This document shows positions 25,269-34,342 of a stretch of DNA of 64,000 bases, piece by piece (position 1 is the stretch's first letter; the number at the start of each line of letters is the position of its first letter). This DNA is from Coralloluteibacterium thermophilum (GTDB lineage Bacteria > Pseudomonadota > Gammaproteobacteria > Xanthomonadales > Xanthomonadaceae): positions 1 to 64,000 of the forward strand of contig NZ_JBHSGG010000029.1 of NCBI RefSeq assembly GCF_042654365.1, written 5' to 3'. Under the pieces are notes generated by a model, which saw only the letters and a program-made list of their open reading frames with translations, made no database searches and had not been told where the DNA came from. A program made the translations under genes and the position numbers.

Positions 25269-26018
25269 ATGACCGCAATCCCCGACACGTCGCGCAAGCT
25301 GCCCCGCCACGTCGCCATCGTGATGGACGGCAACGGCCGCTGGGCCGAACGCCGCCGCCGGCCGCGCGCCGTCGGCCATCGCGCCGGCGCCCGCACGGTG
25401 AACCTCTGCATCGACTTCTGCCTGCGCGAGGGCATCGCCGCGCTGACGCTGTTCGCCTTCTCGAGCGAGAACTGGAACCGGCCGCCGGACGAGGTGAGCG
25501 CTCTGATGCGCCTGTTCCTCGCCGCGCTGGAGCGCGAAGTGGACGAGCTGCACCGCCGCGGCGTGCGCCTGCGCTTCATCGGCGACCGCGACGGATTCCC
25601 GCCCGCCATCCTGGTGCGGATGGACGCCGCCGAGCGGCTGACCGCGGGCAACCGCGCACTCGACCTCACCATCGCCGCCGGCTACGGCGGCCGCTGGGAC
25701 ATCGTGCAGGCCTGCCGCAGGCTGGCGGCGCGGGTGGCCGCGGGCGAACTCGCCCCCGAGGGCATCGACGAGGCCGCCTTCGGCGCGTGCGTCGCGCTGG
25801 CCGACCTCCCGGAACCCGACCTCTTCATCCGTACCGGCGGCGACATGCGGATCAGCAACTTCCTGCTGTGGCAGTTCGCCTATACCGAACTCTGGTTCAC
25901 CGAGACGCTGTGGCCGGACCTGGGCGAGGACGAACTCCGCCGGGCGATGAACGAGTACGCTGCGCGCGAGCGCCGGTTCGGCCTCACCGGCGCGCAGGTG
26001 GCCGGGGCGGTCACGTGA
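25269..26018 (+). CDS. uppS: Undecaprenyl diphosphate synthase (cis-prenyltransferase)
   Basis: A 249-residue cytosolic enzyme that extends farnesyl diphosphate to the C55 carrier for peptidoglycan and LPS. HVAIVMDGNGRWAERR contains the catalytic Asp. The C-terminal DLFIRTGGDMRISNFLLWQ and YTELWFTETLWPD segments are the substrate-binding signatures. It opens the envelope block and precedes cdsA by 61 nt. Confidence 0.97.
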   Translation: MTAIPDTSRKLPRHVAIVMDGNGRWAERRRRPRAVGHRAGARTVNLCIDFCLREGIAALTLFAFSSENWNRPPDEVSALMRLFLAALEREVDELHRRGVRLRFIGDRDGFPPAILVRMDAAERLTAGNRALDLTIAAGYGGRWDIVQACRRLAARVAAGELAPEGIDEAAFGACVALADLPEPDLFIRTGGDMRISNFLLWQFAYTELWFTETLWPDLGEDELRRAMNEYAARERRFGLTGAQVAGAVT

Positions 26019-26079
26019 GCGCCGCCGCCCGGTGCTCCGGCCGCCGATGCCCTTCCCGTTTCCCGAGGACCTCTCCCTG

Positions 26080-26889
26080 ATGCGAACCCGCGTGATCACC
26101 GCCCTGCTGCTGGCGCCCCTGGCGATCTGCGCGGTCCTGCTGCTGCCCACCGCCTGGTTCGTCGCGCTGGTGGCCGCGGTGTTCCTGTTCGGCCTGTGGG
26201 AGTACACCCGCCTGGCGGACGTCGCGGAGCCGGTCGCGCGCGGCGTGCTGGTCCTGGCCAACGCCGCGGTGATCGCGGCCATCGCCTGGGCCTCGCGCGG
26301 CAACACCGCCCTGCTCACGATGGCGACCCTGCTCGGCGCGCTCTGGTGGGTCCTGGCCTTCGTGTGGCTGCTGCGCTTCGACTTCGCGTCCCGCGACACC
26401 ACCTGGGCGCGCATGCTGAAGCTGGGCGCCGGCAGCCTGTGCGTCATCCCGGCCTGGTGCGCGCTCGCACTCCTGCACAGCGAGTCGCCGCGCTGGGCGC
26501 TGGTCGCGCTGGCCTCGATCTGGGCCGCCGACTCGGCGGCCTACTTCGCCGGCCGTTTCCTCGGCCGCCGCAAGCTCGCGCCGCGCATCAGCCCCGGCAA
26601 GACCTGGGCCGGAGTCTGGGGCGGGCTCGCCGGCTGCATCCTGATCGCGCTGGCCTTCGCGATGATCCTCGGCATCGAGACCTCCTACCTCCTCCTCGCC
26701 CTGCTCGCCGCGGTCGCCGGGGCGTTCTCGGTGGTGGGCGACCTCTTCGAGAGCCTCATCAAGCGCCACAGCGGCATCAAGGACTCCGGCTCCATCCTGC
26801 CCGGCCATGGCGGCATCCTCGACCGCATCGACGGCATCCTCGCAGCGCTGCCGGTGTTCGTCGTGCTGAAGGGACTGCTGGGCCTGTGA
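26080..26889 (+). CDS. cdsA: Phosphatidate cytidylyltransferase (CDP-diglyceride synthase)
   Basis: A 269-residue polytopic inner-membrane enzyme that makes CDP-diacylglycerol from phosphatidate and CTP. It has about seven hydrophobic segments and the C-terminal signature GDLFESLIKRHSGIKDSG...PGHGGILDRIDG. The ATG at 26080 (MRTRVITALLLAPLAI) is chosen because it starts directly before the first helix; a GTG at 26032 would add 16 unconserved residues. Its TGA overlaps the dxr start as GTGA. Confidence 0.95.
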   Translation: MRTRVITALLLAPLAICAVLLLPTAWFVALVAAVFLFGLWEYTRLADVAEPVARGVLVLANAAVIAAIAWASRGNTALLTMATLLGALWWVLAFVWLLRFDFASRDTTWARMLKLGAGSLCVIPAWCALALLHSESPRWALVALASIWAADSAAYFAGRFLGRRKLAPRISPGKTWAGVWGGLAGCILIALAFAMILGIETSYLLLALLAAVAGAFSVVGDLFESLIKRHSGIKDSGSILPGHGGILDRIDGILAALPVFVVLKGLLGL

Positions 26890-28064
26890 ACGTGCAGCGC
26901 GTCGCGGTGCTGGGCGCAACCGGCTCCATCGGCACGTCCTCCCTGGACGTGATCGCGCGGCACCCGGACCGCTTCCAGGCGACCGTCCTCTCGGCGAACG
27001 CCCAGGTCGACGCCCTCGTCGCGCTGTGCGCACGCTTCCGCCCGCGGCACGCCGTCGTGGCCGATCCGGCCCGCTTCGGGGAACTCGCCGAGGGCCTGCG
27101 GGCGGCCGGCCTGGCCACCGTCCCGCATGCCGGGCCGGACGCGCTGGGCGCGCTGGCCGCCTCGGACGAGGTCGACACGGTCATCGCCGCCATCGTCGGC
27201 GCGGCCGGCGTCGCCTCGACGCTCGCCGCCGCCCGGGCCGGCAAGCGCCTGCTGCTGGCCAACAAGGAATCGGTGGTCCTCGCCGGCGCGCTCCTGATCG
27301 AGGCGGTTGCGCGCGGCAGCGGCAGCCTGATCCCGGTCGACTCCGAGCACAGCGCGATCTTCCAGTGCCTGCCGCACGCGGCCGACGACCCGCGCGGCGG
27401 CGTGCGCCGGCTGCTGCTGACCGCCTCAGGCGGCCCGTTCCGCGGCCGCAGCCGCGCCGAGCTGGCCACGGTGACCCCCGAGCAGGCCTGCGCGCATCCG
27501 AACTGGTCCATGGGTCGGAAGATCTCGGTGGACTCCGCGAGCATGATGAACAAGGGCCTCGAGGTCATCGAGGCGCACTGGCTGTTCGGCATGCCGCCGG
27601 AGCGCATCGAGGTCGTGGTGCATCCGCAGAGCGTGGTCCACTCCCTGGTGGACTACGTGGACGGCTCGGTGCTCGCCCAGCTCGGCGCGCCGGACATGCG
27701 CACCGCCATCGCCTGTGCGCTCGCCTGGCCGCAGCGGGTGGAGACCGGCGTGGCGCCGCTGGATCTCGCGGCCCTGGCGCGGCTGGACTTCGAGGCGCCG
27801 GACATGGACGCCTTCCCGTGCCTGCGGCTGGCGTTCCAGGCGCTGGGCGCCGGCGGCGCCGCGGCGGCGGTGCTCAACGCCGCCAACGAAGTGGCGGTTT
27901 CAGCCTTTCTTCAGCGCCGTTTGCGTTTCCTTGACATCCCTGACCTGATCGCGGCGGTGCTCGATGATCTCCACGACGCCCCGCACACCGATCTCGAGGC
28001 ACTCCTCGATGCCGATGCCCGCGCGCGCAGCCGCGCGGCGGCCCTGATCCCCACCCTCGGTTGA
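26886..28064 (+). CDS. dxr: 1-deoxy-D-xylulose-5-phosphate reductoisomerase
   Basis: A 392-residue enzyme of the MEP isoprenoid pathway. The NADPH-binding GATGSIGTSSLDVI is at the N-terminus. LLLANKESVVLAG, PVDSEHSAIFQCL (metal ligands) and NWSMGRKISVDSASMMNKGLE follow in family order. The GTG start overlaps the cdsA stop (GTGA). A longer same-frame extension reaches far into cdsA and is not real. rseP begins right behind its stop. Confidence 0.97.
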   Translation: MNVQRVAVLGATGSIGTSSLDVIARHPDRFQATVLSANAQVDALVALCARFRPRHAVVADPARFGELAEGLRAAGLATVPHAGPDALGALAASDEVDTVIAAIVGAAGVASTLAAARAGKRLLLANKESVVLAGALLIEAVARGSGSLIPVDSEHSAIFQCLPHAADDPRGGVRRLLLTASGGPFRGRSRAELATVTPEQACAHPNWSMGRKISVDSASMMNKGLEVIEAHWLFGMPPERIEVVVHPQSVVHSLVDYVDGSVLAQLGAPDMRTAIACALAWPQRVETGVAPLDLAALARLDFEAPDMDAFPCLRLAFQALGAGGAAAAVLNAANEVAVSAFLQRRLRFLDIPDLIAAVLDDLHDAPHTDLEALLDADARARSRAAALIPTLG

Positions 28065-28066
28065 GC

Positions 28067-29422
28067 ATGGACACCTTCTTCGGCTCCATCTGGTGGCTCA
28101 TCGTCAGCCTCGGCGTGCTGATCACCTTCCACGAGTTCGGCCACTACTGGGTCGCCCGCCGCTGCGGCGTCCGCGTGCTGCGCTTCTCCATCGGCTTCGG
28201 CAAGCCCCTGTGGCGCCGCGTGGGCCGGGATGGCACCGAGTACGTGATCGCGGCCCTGCCACTGGGCGGCTACGTGCGCATGCTCGACGAGCGCGAGGGC
28301 GACGTCCCGGACGCGCAGCGCGACGAGGCCTTCAACCGCAAGTCGGTCTGGCAGCGCATCGCCATCGTCGCGGCCGGGCCCGCCGCCAACCTGCTGCTGT
28401 GCCTCGCCCTGCTCTGGCTCATGTTCACCCTGGGCAAGCCGGACTACCTGCCCATCGTCGGCCACGTCGAGGGCGTCGCCGCCGAGGCCGGCTTCCAGCG
28501 CGACGACCGGCTGCTGCGCATCGACGGCAAGCCCGTGCCGACCTGGTCCGACGCCGGCCTCGCGCTGGTGACCGCGGCCATGGACCGCCGGCAGGTGGAG
28601 GTGGAGGTCGAGGACGCCGCCGGCCAGGTGCGCACCCGCCAGCTTCCCCTGGACCGCATCGGCAGCGACGTCCAGGAGCGTCACCTGCTCCGCGAGGTCG
28701 GCCTGGTCCGCAAGCAGTTCCTGCTCCCGGCCACCGCCGGCGCCATCCGCGAGGGCAGCCCTGCCGAGCGGGCGGGCCTCGTGGCGGGCGACCGCATCCT
28801 GCGCATCGGCGGGACCGCGATCGGCTCCTGGGACCAGGTCGGCACGGCGGTCCAGGCGCAGGCGACCGAGGGCCGCGCCCTCGACGTCGAGATCGAGCGC
28901 GACGGCCGGCGTCTCGCCCTCGCGCTGACGCCCGCCTGGCACGAGGGCGACGAGGGCGCCCCGCGCTGGGTCCTGGGCATCGAGCCGCCCCGCGGCGAGG
29001 CGGAATACGACACCACCCTGCGCCACGGCGTCCTCGGCGCCGTCCCCGCGGCCTTCTCGGAGTCCTGGCGCCTGACCCGCGAGACCTTCGCGATGCTGGG
29101 GCGCATGCTCGACGGGCGCGCCTCGCTGCAGAACCTGTCCGGACCGATCTCCATCGCCCAGTACGCCAACAGCTCGGCCCAGCTCGGCGTCGCCTGGTTC
29201 CTGAACTTCCTGGCCCTGCTGTCGCTCAGCCTGGCCATCATGAACCTGCTGCCGATTCCCGTCTTGGACGGTGGACACCTGCTGTATTACCTTATCGAGC
29301 TGATCAAGGGCAGTCCGCTGAGCGATCGCGCCGTCATCGCGGGCCAGTACCTGGGGCTCGCCCTGCTCGCCGGACTGATGGGATTGGCCTTCTACAACGA
29401 CATCCTGCGCCTGGTGTCCTGA
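28067..29422 (+). CDS. rseP: Site-2 protease RseP
   Basis: A 451-residue inner-membrane zinc protease that cuts RseA-type anti-sigma factors in the sigma-E pathway. The first helix carries the HEFGH zinc motif at residues 22-26, the last helical region the NLLPIPVLDGGH segment with the third ligand Asp. Two PDZ domains lie between (about 115-190 and 210-290). ATG 28067 is used; a TTG at 28061 overlapping the dxr stop is the alternative. It precedes bamA, a standard envelope arrangement. Confidence 0.96.
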   Translation: MDTFFGSIWWLIVSLGVLITFHEFGHYWVARRCGVRVLRFSIGFGKPLWRRVGRDGTEYVIAALPLGGYVRMLDEREGDVPDAQRDEAFNRKSVWQRIAIVAAGPAANLLLCLALLWLMFTLGKPDYLPIVGHVEGVAAEAGFQRDDRLLRIDGKPVPTWSDAGLALVTAAMDRRQVEVEVEDAAGQVRTRQLPLDRIGSDVQERHLLREVGLVRKQFLLPATAGAIREGSPAERAGLVAGDRILRIGGTAIGSWDQVGTAVQAQATEGRALDVEIERDGRRLALALTPAWHEGDEGAPRWVLGIEPPRGEAEYDTTLRHGVLGAVPAAFSESWRLTRETFAMLGRMLDGRASLQNLSGPISIAQYANSSAQLGVAWFLNFLALLSLSLAIMNLLPIPVLDGGHLLYYLIELIKGSPLSDRAVIAGQYLGLALLAGLMGLAFYNDILRLVS

Positions 29423-29532
29423 CCGCTCGCGCAGCACGACCGCCGGATGCCATCCTCTCTCCCACCCTTGTTCCCCCCGCCACTGCATCATCGCGGGTGC
29501 GCGCCGTGCGCCACCGCCCAACCGGACGTGAC

Positions 29533-31932
29533 ATGAAGCGAACCGTCAAACGCCGCCTGCTCGCCGCCGCCCTCGCCGCCGCGGTCTGTGCCCCGGTCAC
29601 CGCCCAGCAGGCGATCGCACCGTTCACGGTGTCCGACATCCGCGTCGACGGACTCCAGCGCATCTCGGCGGGTACGGTCTTCACCTACCTGCCGGTCGAG
29701 CGCGGGGACACCCTCGACTCCACCCGAGCGGCCGACGCCATCCGCGCCCTGTTCCGCACCGGTTTCTTCGAGGACGTGACCCTCGAGCGGCAGGGCGACA
29801 TCCTGGTGGTCAACGTGCGCGAACGCCCGGCGATCAACCAGATCACGCTCAGCGGCAACAGGGACATCAAGACCGAGGACCTCCAGCGCGGCCTGCGCGA
29901 CATCGGCCTGGCCGAGGGCGAGACCTTCAACCGGCTCGCGCTCGAGCGCGTCACCCAGGAGCTGACCCGGCAGTACAACAACCGCGGCAAGTACAGCGTC
30001 GCCATCACGCCGCAGGTGACCGAGCTCGACCGCAACCGCGTCGACATCGCCATCACCATCGCCGAAGGCAAGGCGGCGAAGATCCGGCACATCAACCTGG
30101 TCGGCAACGAGACGTTCTCCGACGAGGACATCCGCGCCAGCTGGGAGTCCAACACCAGCAACTGGCTGTCGTGGTACCGCCGCGACGACCAGTACTCGAT
30201 GGAGAAACTGTCCGGCGACCTGGAGAAGCTCGACAGCTTCTACCTCGACCGCGGCTACGTCGACTTCAGCGTCGACTCCACCCAGGTCTCGATCAGCCCC
30301 GACAAGAGCGACATGTTCCTGGTCGCCAACATGACCGAGGGCGAGGTCTACACGATCTCCGACGTGCGCGTCACCGGCGACACCGTGCTGCCGCAGGAGG
30401 ACATCGAGCGCCTGGTCCTGGTCGCGCCCGAACAGCGCTTCTCGCGCCGCCTGCTCGAGGTCACCTCCGACCGCATCGTCTCCGTCCTGGCCAACGTCGG
30501 CTACGCCTTCGCCGAGGTGCACCCGATCCCGGAGATCGACCGCGAGGCGCGCACCGTCGCGATCAACTTCAACGTCCAGCCGGGTCCGCGCGTGTACGTG
30601 CGCCGCATCGAGTTCAAGGGCAACGAGCGTACGTCCGACGAGGTGCTGCGCCGCGAGATGCGCCAGTTCGAGGGCGCCTGGTACTCGCAGGCGGCGATCG
30701 ACCGCTCGAAGATCCGCCTGCAGCGCCTGGGCTTCTTCGAGTCCGGCAGCGTCAACATCGAGACGCCGCAGGTCGAGGGCTCGCCGGACCAGGTGGACGT
30801 GGTCGTCTCTGTCCGCGAGACCACCTCCGGCAGCTTCGTGTTCGGCCTCGGCTACTCGCAGCTGTCGGGCCTCATCACCCAGGTGCAGCTCTCGCAGAGC
30901 AACTTCCTGGGCACGGGCAACCAGTTCTCGATCGCCGCGCAGCGCAACGACTACCTGCAGCGCTACGACTTCACCTACCTCGACCCCTACTTCACCGACG
31001 ACGGCGTCTCGCTCGGCTACAACGTGTTCTACCGCGAGTTCGACCAGTCGAACTTCAACGTGGCGCAGTTCTCGTCCACCGCCATGGCCGGACGCCTGCT
31101 GTTCGGCCTGCCGATCACCGAGACCGACACCGTCGCGGCGAACTTCGGCGTCGAGAGCAACGAGATCTTCGCCTGGCCGGGCCTGACGCCGCAGTCGATC
31201 GTCGACTACATCGACGCGGTCGGCAACCGCACCTTCAAGTCCTGGAACATCGAGCTGGCCTGGGCGCGCGACTCGCGCAACGACTTCTTCCAGCCCACCC
31301 GCGGCACGGTGCAGCGCATCAGCGCGCAGGTGAACCTCCCGGGCTCGACGGTCGAGTACTACAAGCTCAACTACACCTACTCGCGCTACTGGCCGCTGGC
31401 GTCGTGGCTGGTGATGCAGACCCGCGCGGACCTCGGCTACGGCGATTCCTACGGCAGCGACTTCAGCCGGACCGTCACGGGTCCGCGCCCGGACTGCCCG
31501 GAAGGCCAGGACGAGTGCACGGTGACCATCACCGCCAGCGGCCTGCCGTTCTTCGAGAACTTCTACGCCGGCGGCGTGAACTCGGTGCGCGGCTTCCGCG
31601 ACAACACCCTGGGTCCGGTCGCCTATGCGTCGAACTCGCCCGGCTTCCGGCAGCCGCTCGGCGGCTCGCTGAAGACGGTGGGCTCGCTGGAGTTCTACTT
31701 CCCGCGTCTGCTCGACACCCCTGCCGCGCGCGTCTCGGCCTTCGTCGACGCGGGCAACGTGTACGCGGGCACGGACGACTTCGACGCCGGCGAGCTTCGC
31801 GCCTCGGCCGGCCTCGCGCTGCAGTGGCGCGCGCCGATCGGCCCGATCTCGATCAGCTACGCGATGCCGATCAAGAAGCAGGACGGGGACGACGTCGAGC
31901 GCCTGCAGTTCACCTTCGGGACCCAGTTCTGA
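29533..31932 (+). CDS. bamA: Outer-membrane protein assembly factor BamA
   Basis: A 799-residue Omp85 protein, the core of the Bam complex. Signal peptide MKRTVKRRLLAAALAAAVCAPVTAQ, then five POTRA domains (about 27-425; the first begins with FTVSDIRVDGLQRISAGTVF) and a C-terminal 16-stranded barrel. The barrel has the conserved GGVNSVRGFRDNTLGP loop and ends in FTFGTQF with the terminal Phe. The ATG at 29533 follows the long out-of-context frame that starts in rseP. lpxD follows directly, with no skp gene between them as there is in E. coli. Confidence 0.97.
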   Translation: MKRTVKRRLLAAALAAAVCAPVTAQQAIAPFTVSDIRVDGLQRISAGTVFTYLPVERGDTLDSTRAADAIRALFRTGFFEDVTLERQGDILVVNVRERPAINQITLSGNRDIKTEDLQRGLRDIGLAEGETFNRLALERVTQELTRQYNNRGKYSVAITPQVTELDRNRVDIAITIAEGKAAKIRHINLVGNETFSDEDIRASWESNTSNWLSWYRRDDQYSMEKLSGDLEKLDSFYLDRGYVDFSVDSTQVSISPDKSDMFLVANMTEGEVYTISDVRVTGDTVLPQEDIERLVLVAPEQRFSRRLLEVTSDRIVSVLANVGYAFAEVHPIPEIDREARTVAINFNVQPGPRVYVRRIEFKGNERTSDEVLRREMRQFEGAWYSQAAIDRSKIRLQRLGFFESGSVNIETPQVEGSPDQVDVVVSVRETTSGSFVFGLGYSQLSGLITQVQLSQSNFLGTGNQFSIAAQRNDYLQRYDFTYLDPYFTDDGVSLGYNVFYREFDQSNFNVAQFSSTAMAGRLLFGLPITETDTVAANFGVESNEIFAWPGLTPQSIVDYIDAVGNRTFKSWNIELAWARDSRNDFFQPTRGTVQRISAQVNLPGSTVEYYKLNYTYSRYWPLASWLVMQTRADLGYGDSYGSDFSRTVTGPRPDCPEGQDECTVTITASGLPFFENFYAGGVNSVRGFRDNTLGPVAYASNSPGFRQPLGGSLKTVGSLEFYFPRLLDTPAARVSAFVDAGNVYAGTDDFDAGELRASAGLALQWRAPIGPISISYAMPIKKQDGDDVERLQFTFGTQF

Positions 31933-31943
31933 GCGGGGGCGGC

Positions 31944-32984
31944 ATGGGGACGCCGGCCCGCGGCAGCAACGACGGCCATACGCTCGGCGAACTCGCCGAG
32001 CGCTTCGGCGTGGACGTGCGTGGCGATGCGTCCACGCGCATCCACGGCGTCGCCACGCTCGCGCGCGCGGCCGCGGGACAGCTCGCCTTCCTCGCCAATC
32101 CCAGGTACCGCAGCGACCTCGAGCGCACCGGCGCGGAGGCCGTGGTGCTGCGCGAGGCCGACGCGGAGGCCTGTCCCGTGCCATGCCTGGTGGCGCGCGA
32201 CCCGTACGCGACCTTCGCGCGCATCGCCGCGCTGTTCGACCCGACGCCGGCGCTGCAGCCGGGCATCCATCCTTCCAGCGTGGTCGCGGCGGACGCGACG
32301 GTGGACCCGGGCGCGGAGATCGGCCCCTTCGTCAGCATCGGCGCGCGCAGCGTCGTGCACGCGGGCGCCTACGTCGGCCCCGGCTGCGTGATCGGGGAGG
32401 ACTGCGTGGTGGGGCCGGAGAGCCGCCTGGTCGCGCGCGTCACCCTGGTGACGCGGGTGCGCCTGGGCGCGCGCGTGCTCGTCCATCCGGGCGCGGTGCT
32501 CGGTGCCGATGGTTTCGGCCTGGCCATGGAGCAGGGGCGCTGGCTCAAGGTGCCGCAACTGGGTGGCGTGACGGTCGGCGACGACTGCGAGATCGGCGCC
32601 AACACCACCATCGACCGCGGCGCGATGGACGACACCGTGCTCGGCGAGGACGTCCGCCTCGACAACCAGATCCAGATCGCGCACAACGTGCGCATCGGCG
32701 CGCACACCGCCATGGCCGGTTGCTCGGCCGTCGCGGGCTCGGCCACCATCGGCCGCTACTGCCTCATCGGCGGCGGCGCCGGGGTGCTCGGCCATCTCGA
32801 GCTGGCCGACCGCGTCACCATCACCTCGATGAGCCTGGTGACGCACTCGATCCGCGAACCGGGCGAGTATTCCTCGGGCACGCCGATCCAGGACAACCGC
32901 AGCTGGCGCCGCAACGCCGCGCGTTTCAAGCAACTCGACACGCTCGCCCGCCGCGTCAAGGCAGCCAGCAAGGACACCGAATGA
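31944..32984 (+). CDS. lpxD: UDP-3-O-acylglucosamine N-acyltransferase
   Basis: A 346-residue lipid A enzyme adding the second acyl chain. An N-terminal uridine-binding domain (TLGELAERFGVDVRGD, LAFLANPRY) is followed by left-handed beta-helix hexapeptide repeats from about residue 105. The catalytic His lies in QIQIAHNVRIGAHTAMAGCSAVAG. The C-terminal helical tail is present. It starts 11 nt behind bamA and overlaps fabZ as ATGA. Confidence 0.97.
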   Translation: MGTPARGSNDGHTLGELAERFGVDVRGDASTRIHGVATLARAAAGQLAFLANPRYRSDLERTGAEAVVLREADAEACPVPCLVARDPYATFARIAALFDPTPALQPGIHPSSVVAADATVDPGAEIGPFVSIGARSVVHAGAYVGPGCVIGEDCVVGPESRLVARVTLVTRVRLGARVLVHPGAVLGADGFGLAMEQGRWLKVPQLGGVTVGDDCEIGANTTIDRGAMDDTVLGEDVRLDNQIQIAHNVRIGAHTAMAGCSAVAGSATIGRYCLIGGGAGVLGHLELADRVTITSMSLVTHSIREPGEYSSGTPIQDNRSWRRNAARFKQLDTLARRVKAASKDTE

Positions 32985-33448
32985 CCACCCACGACCTGCC
33001 GCCCATCGACCTGCCGCTCGACGTGCAGCGCATCAAGCAGATGCTGCCGCACCGCTACCCGTTCCTGCTCGTGGACCGCGTCGTCGAGGTCGAGCCGGGC
33101 AAGCGCCTGCGCGCGATCAAGAACGTCACCGTCAACGAGCCCTTCTTCGAGGGCCACTTCCCGAGCAACCCCATCATGCCGGGCGTCCTGGTCATCGAGG
33201 CGCTCGCCCAGGCCGGCGGCCTCCTGACCCAGCTCTCCGAACCGCCGCGCACCGAGGACAAGGAGTACTACCTGGTCAAGGTGGACGAGGCGCGCTTCTC
33301 GCGGATGGTGGTGCCCGGCGACCAGCTCGTCCTCGAGGTCGAGCTCAAGCGGACGATCAAGCGCATGAGCTTCTACTCCTGCAGGGCGCTGGTGGACGGC
33401 GAGGTCGCCGCCTGCGCCGAGGTCGTGTGCGCCGAGCGCACGCTCTGA
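32981..33448 (+). CDS. fabZ: 3-hydroxyacyl-ACP dehydratase FabZ
   Basis: A 155-residue hot-dog-fold dehydratase for fatty acid elongation. The catalytic His is in LPHRYPFLLVDRV, the catalytic Glu in MPGVLVIEALAQAGG. The ATG overlaps the lpxD stop (ATGA), giving coupling. Its place between lpxD and lpxA couples beta-hydroxyacyl-ACP supply with lipid A synthesis. Confidence 0.97.
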   Translation: MTTHDLPPIDLPLDVQRIKQMLPHRYPFLLVDRVVEVEPGKRLRAIKNVTVNEPFFEGHFPSNPIMPGVLVIEALAQAGGLLTQLSEPPRTEDKEYYLVKVDEARFSRMVVPGDQLVLEVELKRTIKRMSFYSCRALVDGEVAACAEVVCAERTL

Positions 33449-33479
33449 CGCCGCGCGTCTTCCGACCCGAGGGACCGAC

Positions 33480-34250
33480 ATGATCCATCCGACCGCGCAG
33501 ATCGACCCCGGCGCCGTCCTCGGCGCCGAGGTCCACGTCGGCGCCTTCAGCGTGATCGGCGAGGGCGTCGAGATCGGCGACGGCACCCGCATCGGCGCCC
33601 ACTGCGTGGTGCTGGGCCCCACCCGGATCGGCCGCGACAACCGCATCCATCCGTTCGCGGCCATCGGCGGCGACCCGCAGGACAAGAAGTTCCAGGGCGA
33701 GCGTGCGGAGCTGGTCATCGGCGACCGCAACCACATCCGCGAATTCGTCACCATCAACCGCGGCACCGCGGGCGGCGGCGGCGTCACCACGATCGGCAAC
33801 GACAACTGGATCCAGGCCTACGCGCACATCGCGCACGACTGCCGCCTGGGCGACCACATCATCCTGTCGAACAACGCGACCCTCGCGGGGCACGTGGAGG
33901 TCGACGACCACGCCATCCTCTCCGGCTTCGCCGGCGTCCACCAGTTCTGCCGCGTCGGCGCCCACGCGTTCATCGGCATGGGCTGCCTGGTCAACGGCGA
34001 CGTGCCGCCGTTCGTGATGGTGGCCGACGAGTACGGCCGCCCGCGCGGCATCAACGCCGAGGGACTCAAGCGGCGCGGCTTCGACGCCGAGCGCATCGGC
34101 GCCATCCGCCGCGCCTACCGCACGCTCTACATGGGCGGGCTGCCGCGCAGCGAGGCCATGCAGGCGCTGGACGCGGCCGCAGCCGACAGCGAGGACGTGC
34201 GCGCCTTCGTCGAGTTCATCCGGCAGGGCACGCGCCCGCTCGCCCGCTGA
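33480..34250 (+). CDS. lpxA: UDP-N-acetylglucosamine acyltransferase
   Basis: A 256-residue trimeric beta-helix enzyme that catalyses the first lipid A step. Hexapeptide repeats run from residue 1 to about 185 (IHPTAQIDPGAVLGAEVHVG). The catalytic His lies in AYAHIAHDCRLGDH. The C-terminal helical domain with RAYRTLYMGGLP is intact. GAGGGACC precedes the ATG. Part of the lpxD-fabZ-lpxA-lpxB run. Confidence 0.97.
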   Translation: MIHPTAQIDPGAVLGAEVHVGAFSVIGEGVEIGDGTRIGAHCVVLGPTRIGRDNRIHPFAAIGGDPQDKKFQGERAELVIGDRNHIREFVTINRGTAGGGGVTTIGNDNWIQAYAHIAHDCRLGDHIILSNNATLAGHVEVDDHAILSGFAGVHQFCRVGAHAFIGMGCLVNGDVPPFVMVADEYGRPRGINAEGLKRRGFDAERIGAIRRAYRTLYMGGLPRSEAMQALDAAAADSEDVRAFVEFIRQGTRPLAR

Positions 34251-34342
34251 CCCGCGGCGCATCGCCTGCAGGCCGCACACAAGCGGCCGCCGCCCGCGTA
34301 GCATGGGCGGCCACCCGACGTCCCCCGGGCTCTCCCGGCACC

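Noticed and set aside
29423..29532. Missing skp (ompH) gene near bamA as evidence of a deletion
   Set aside because: I recall bamA-lpxD without skp as a usual arrangement in xanthomonads, and the gap shows no remnant. Not treated as unusual.
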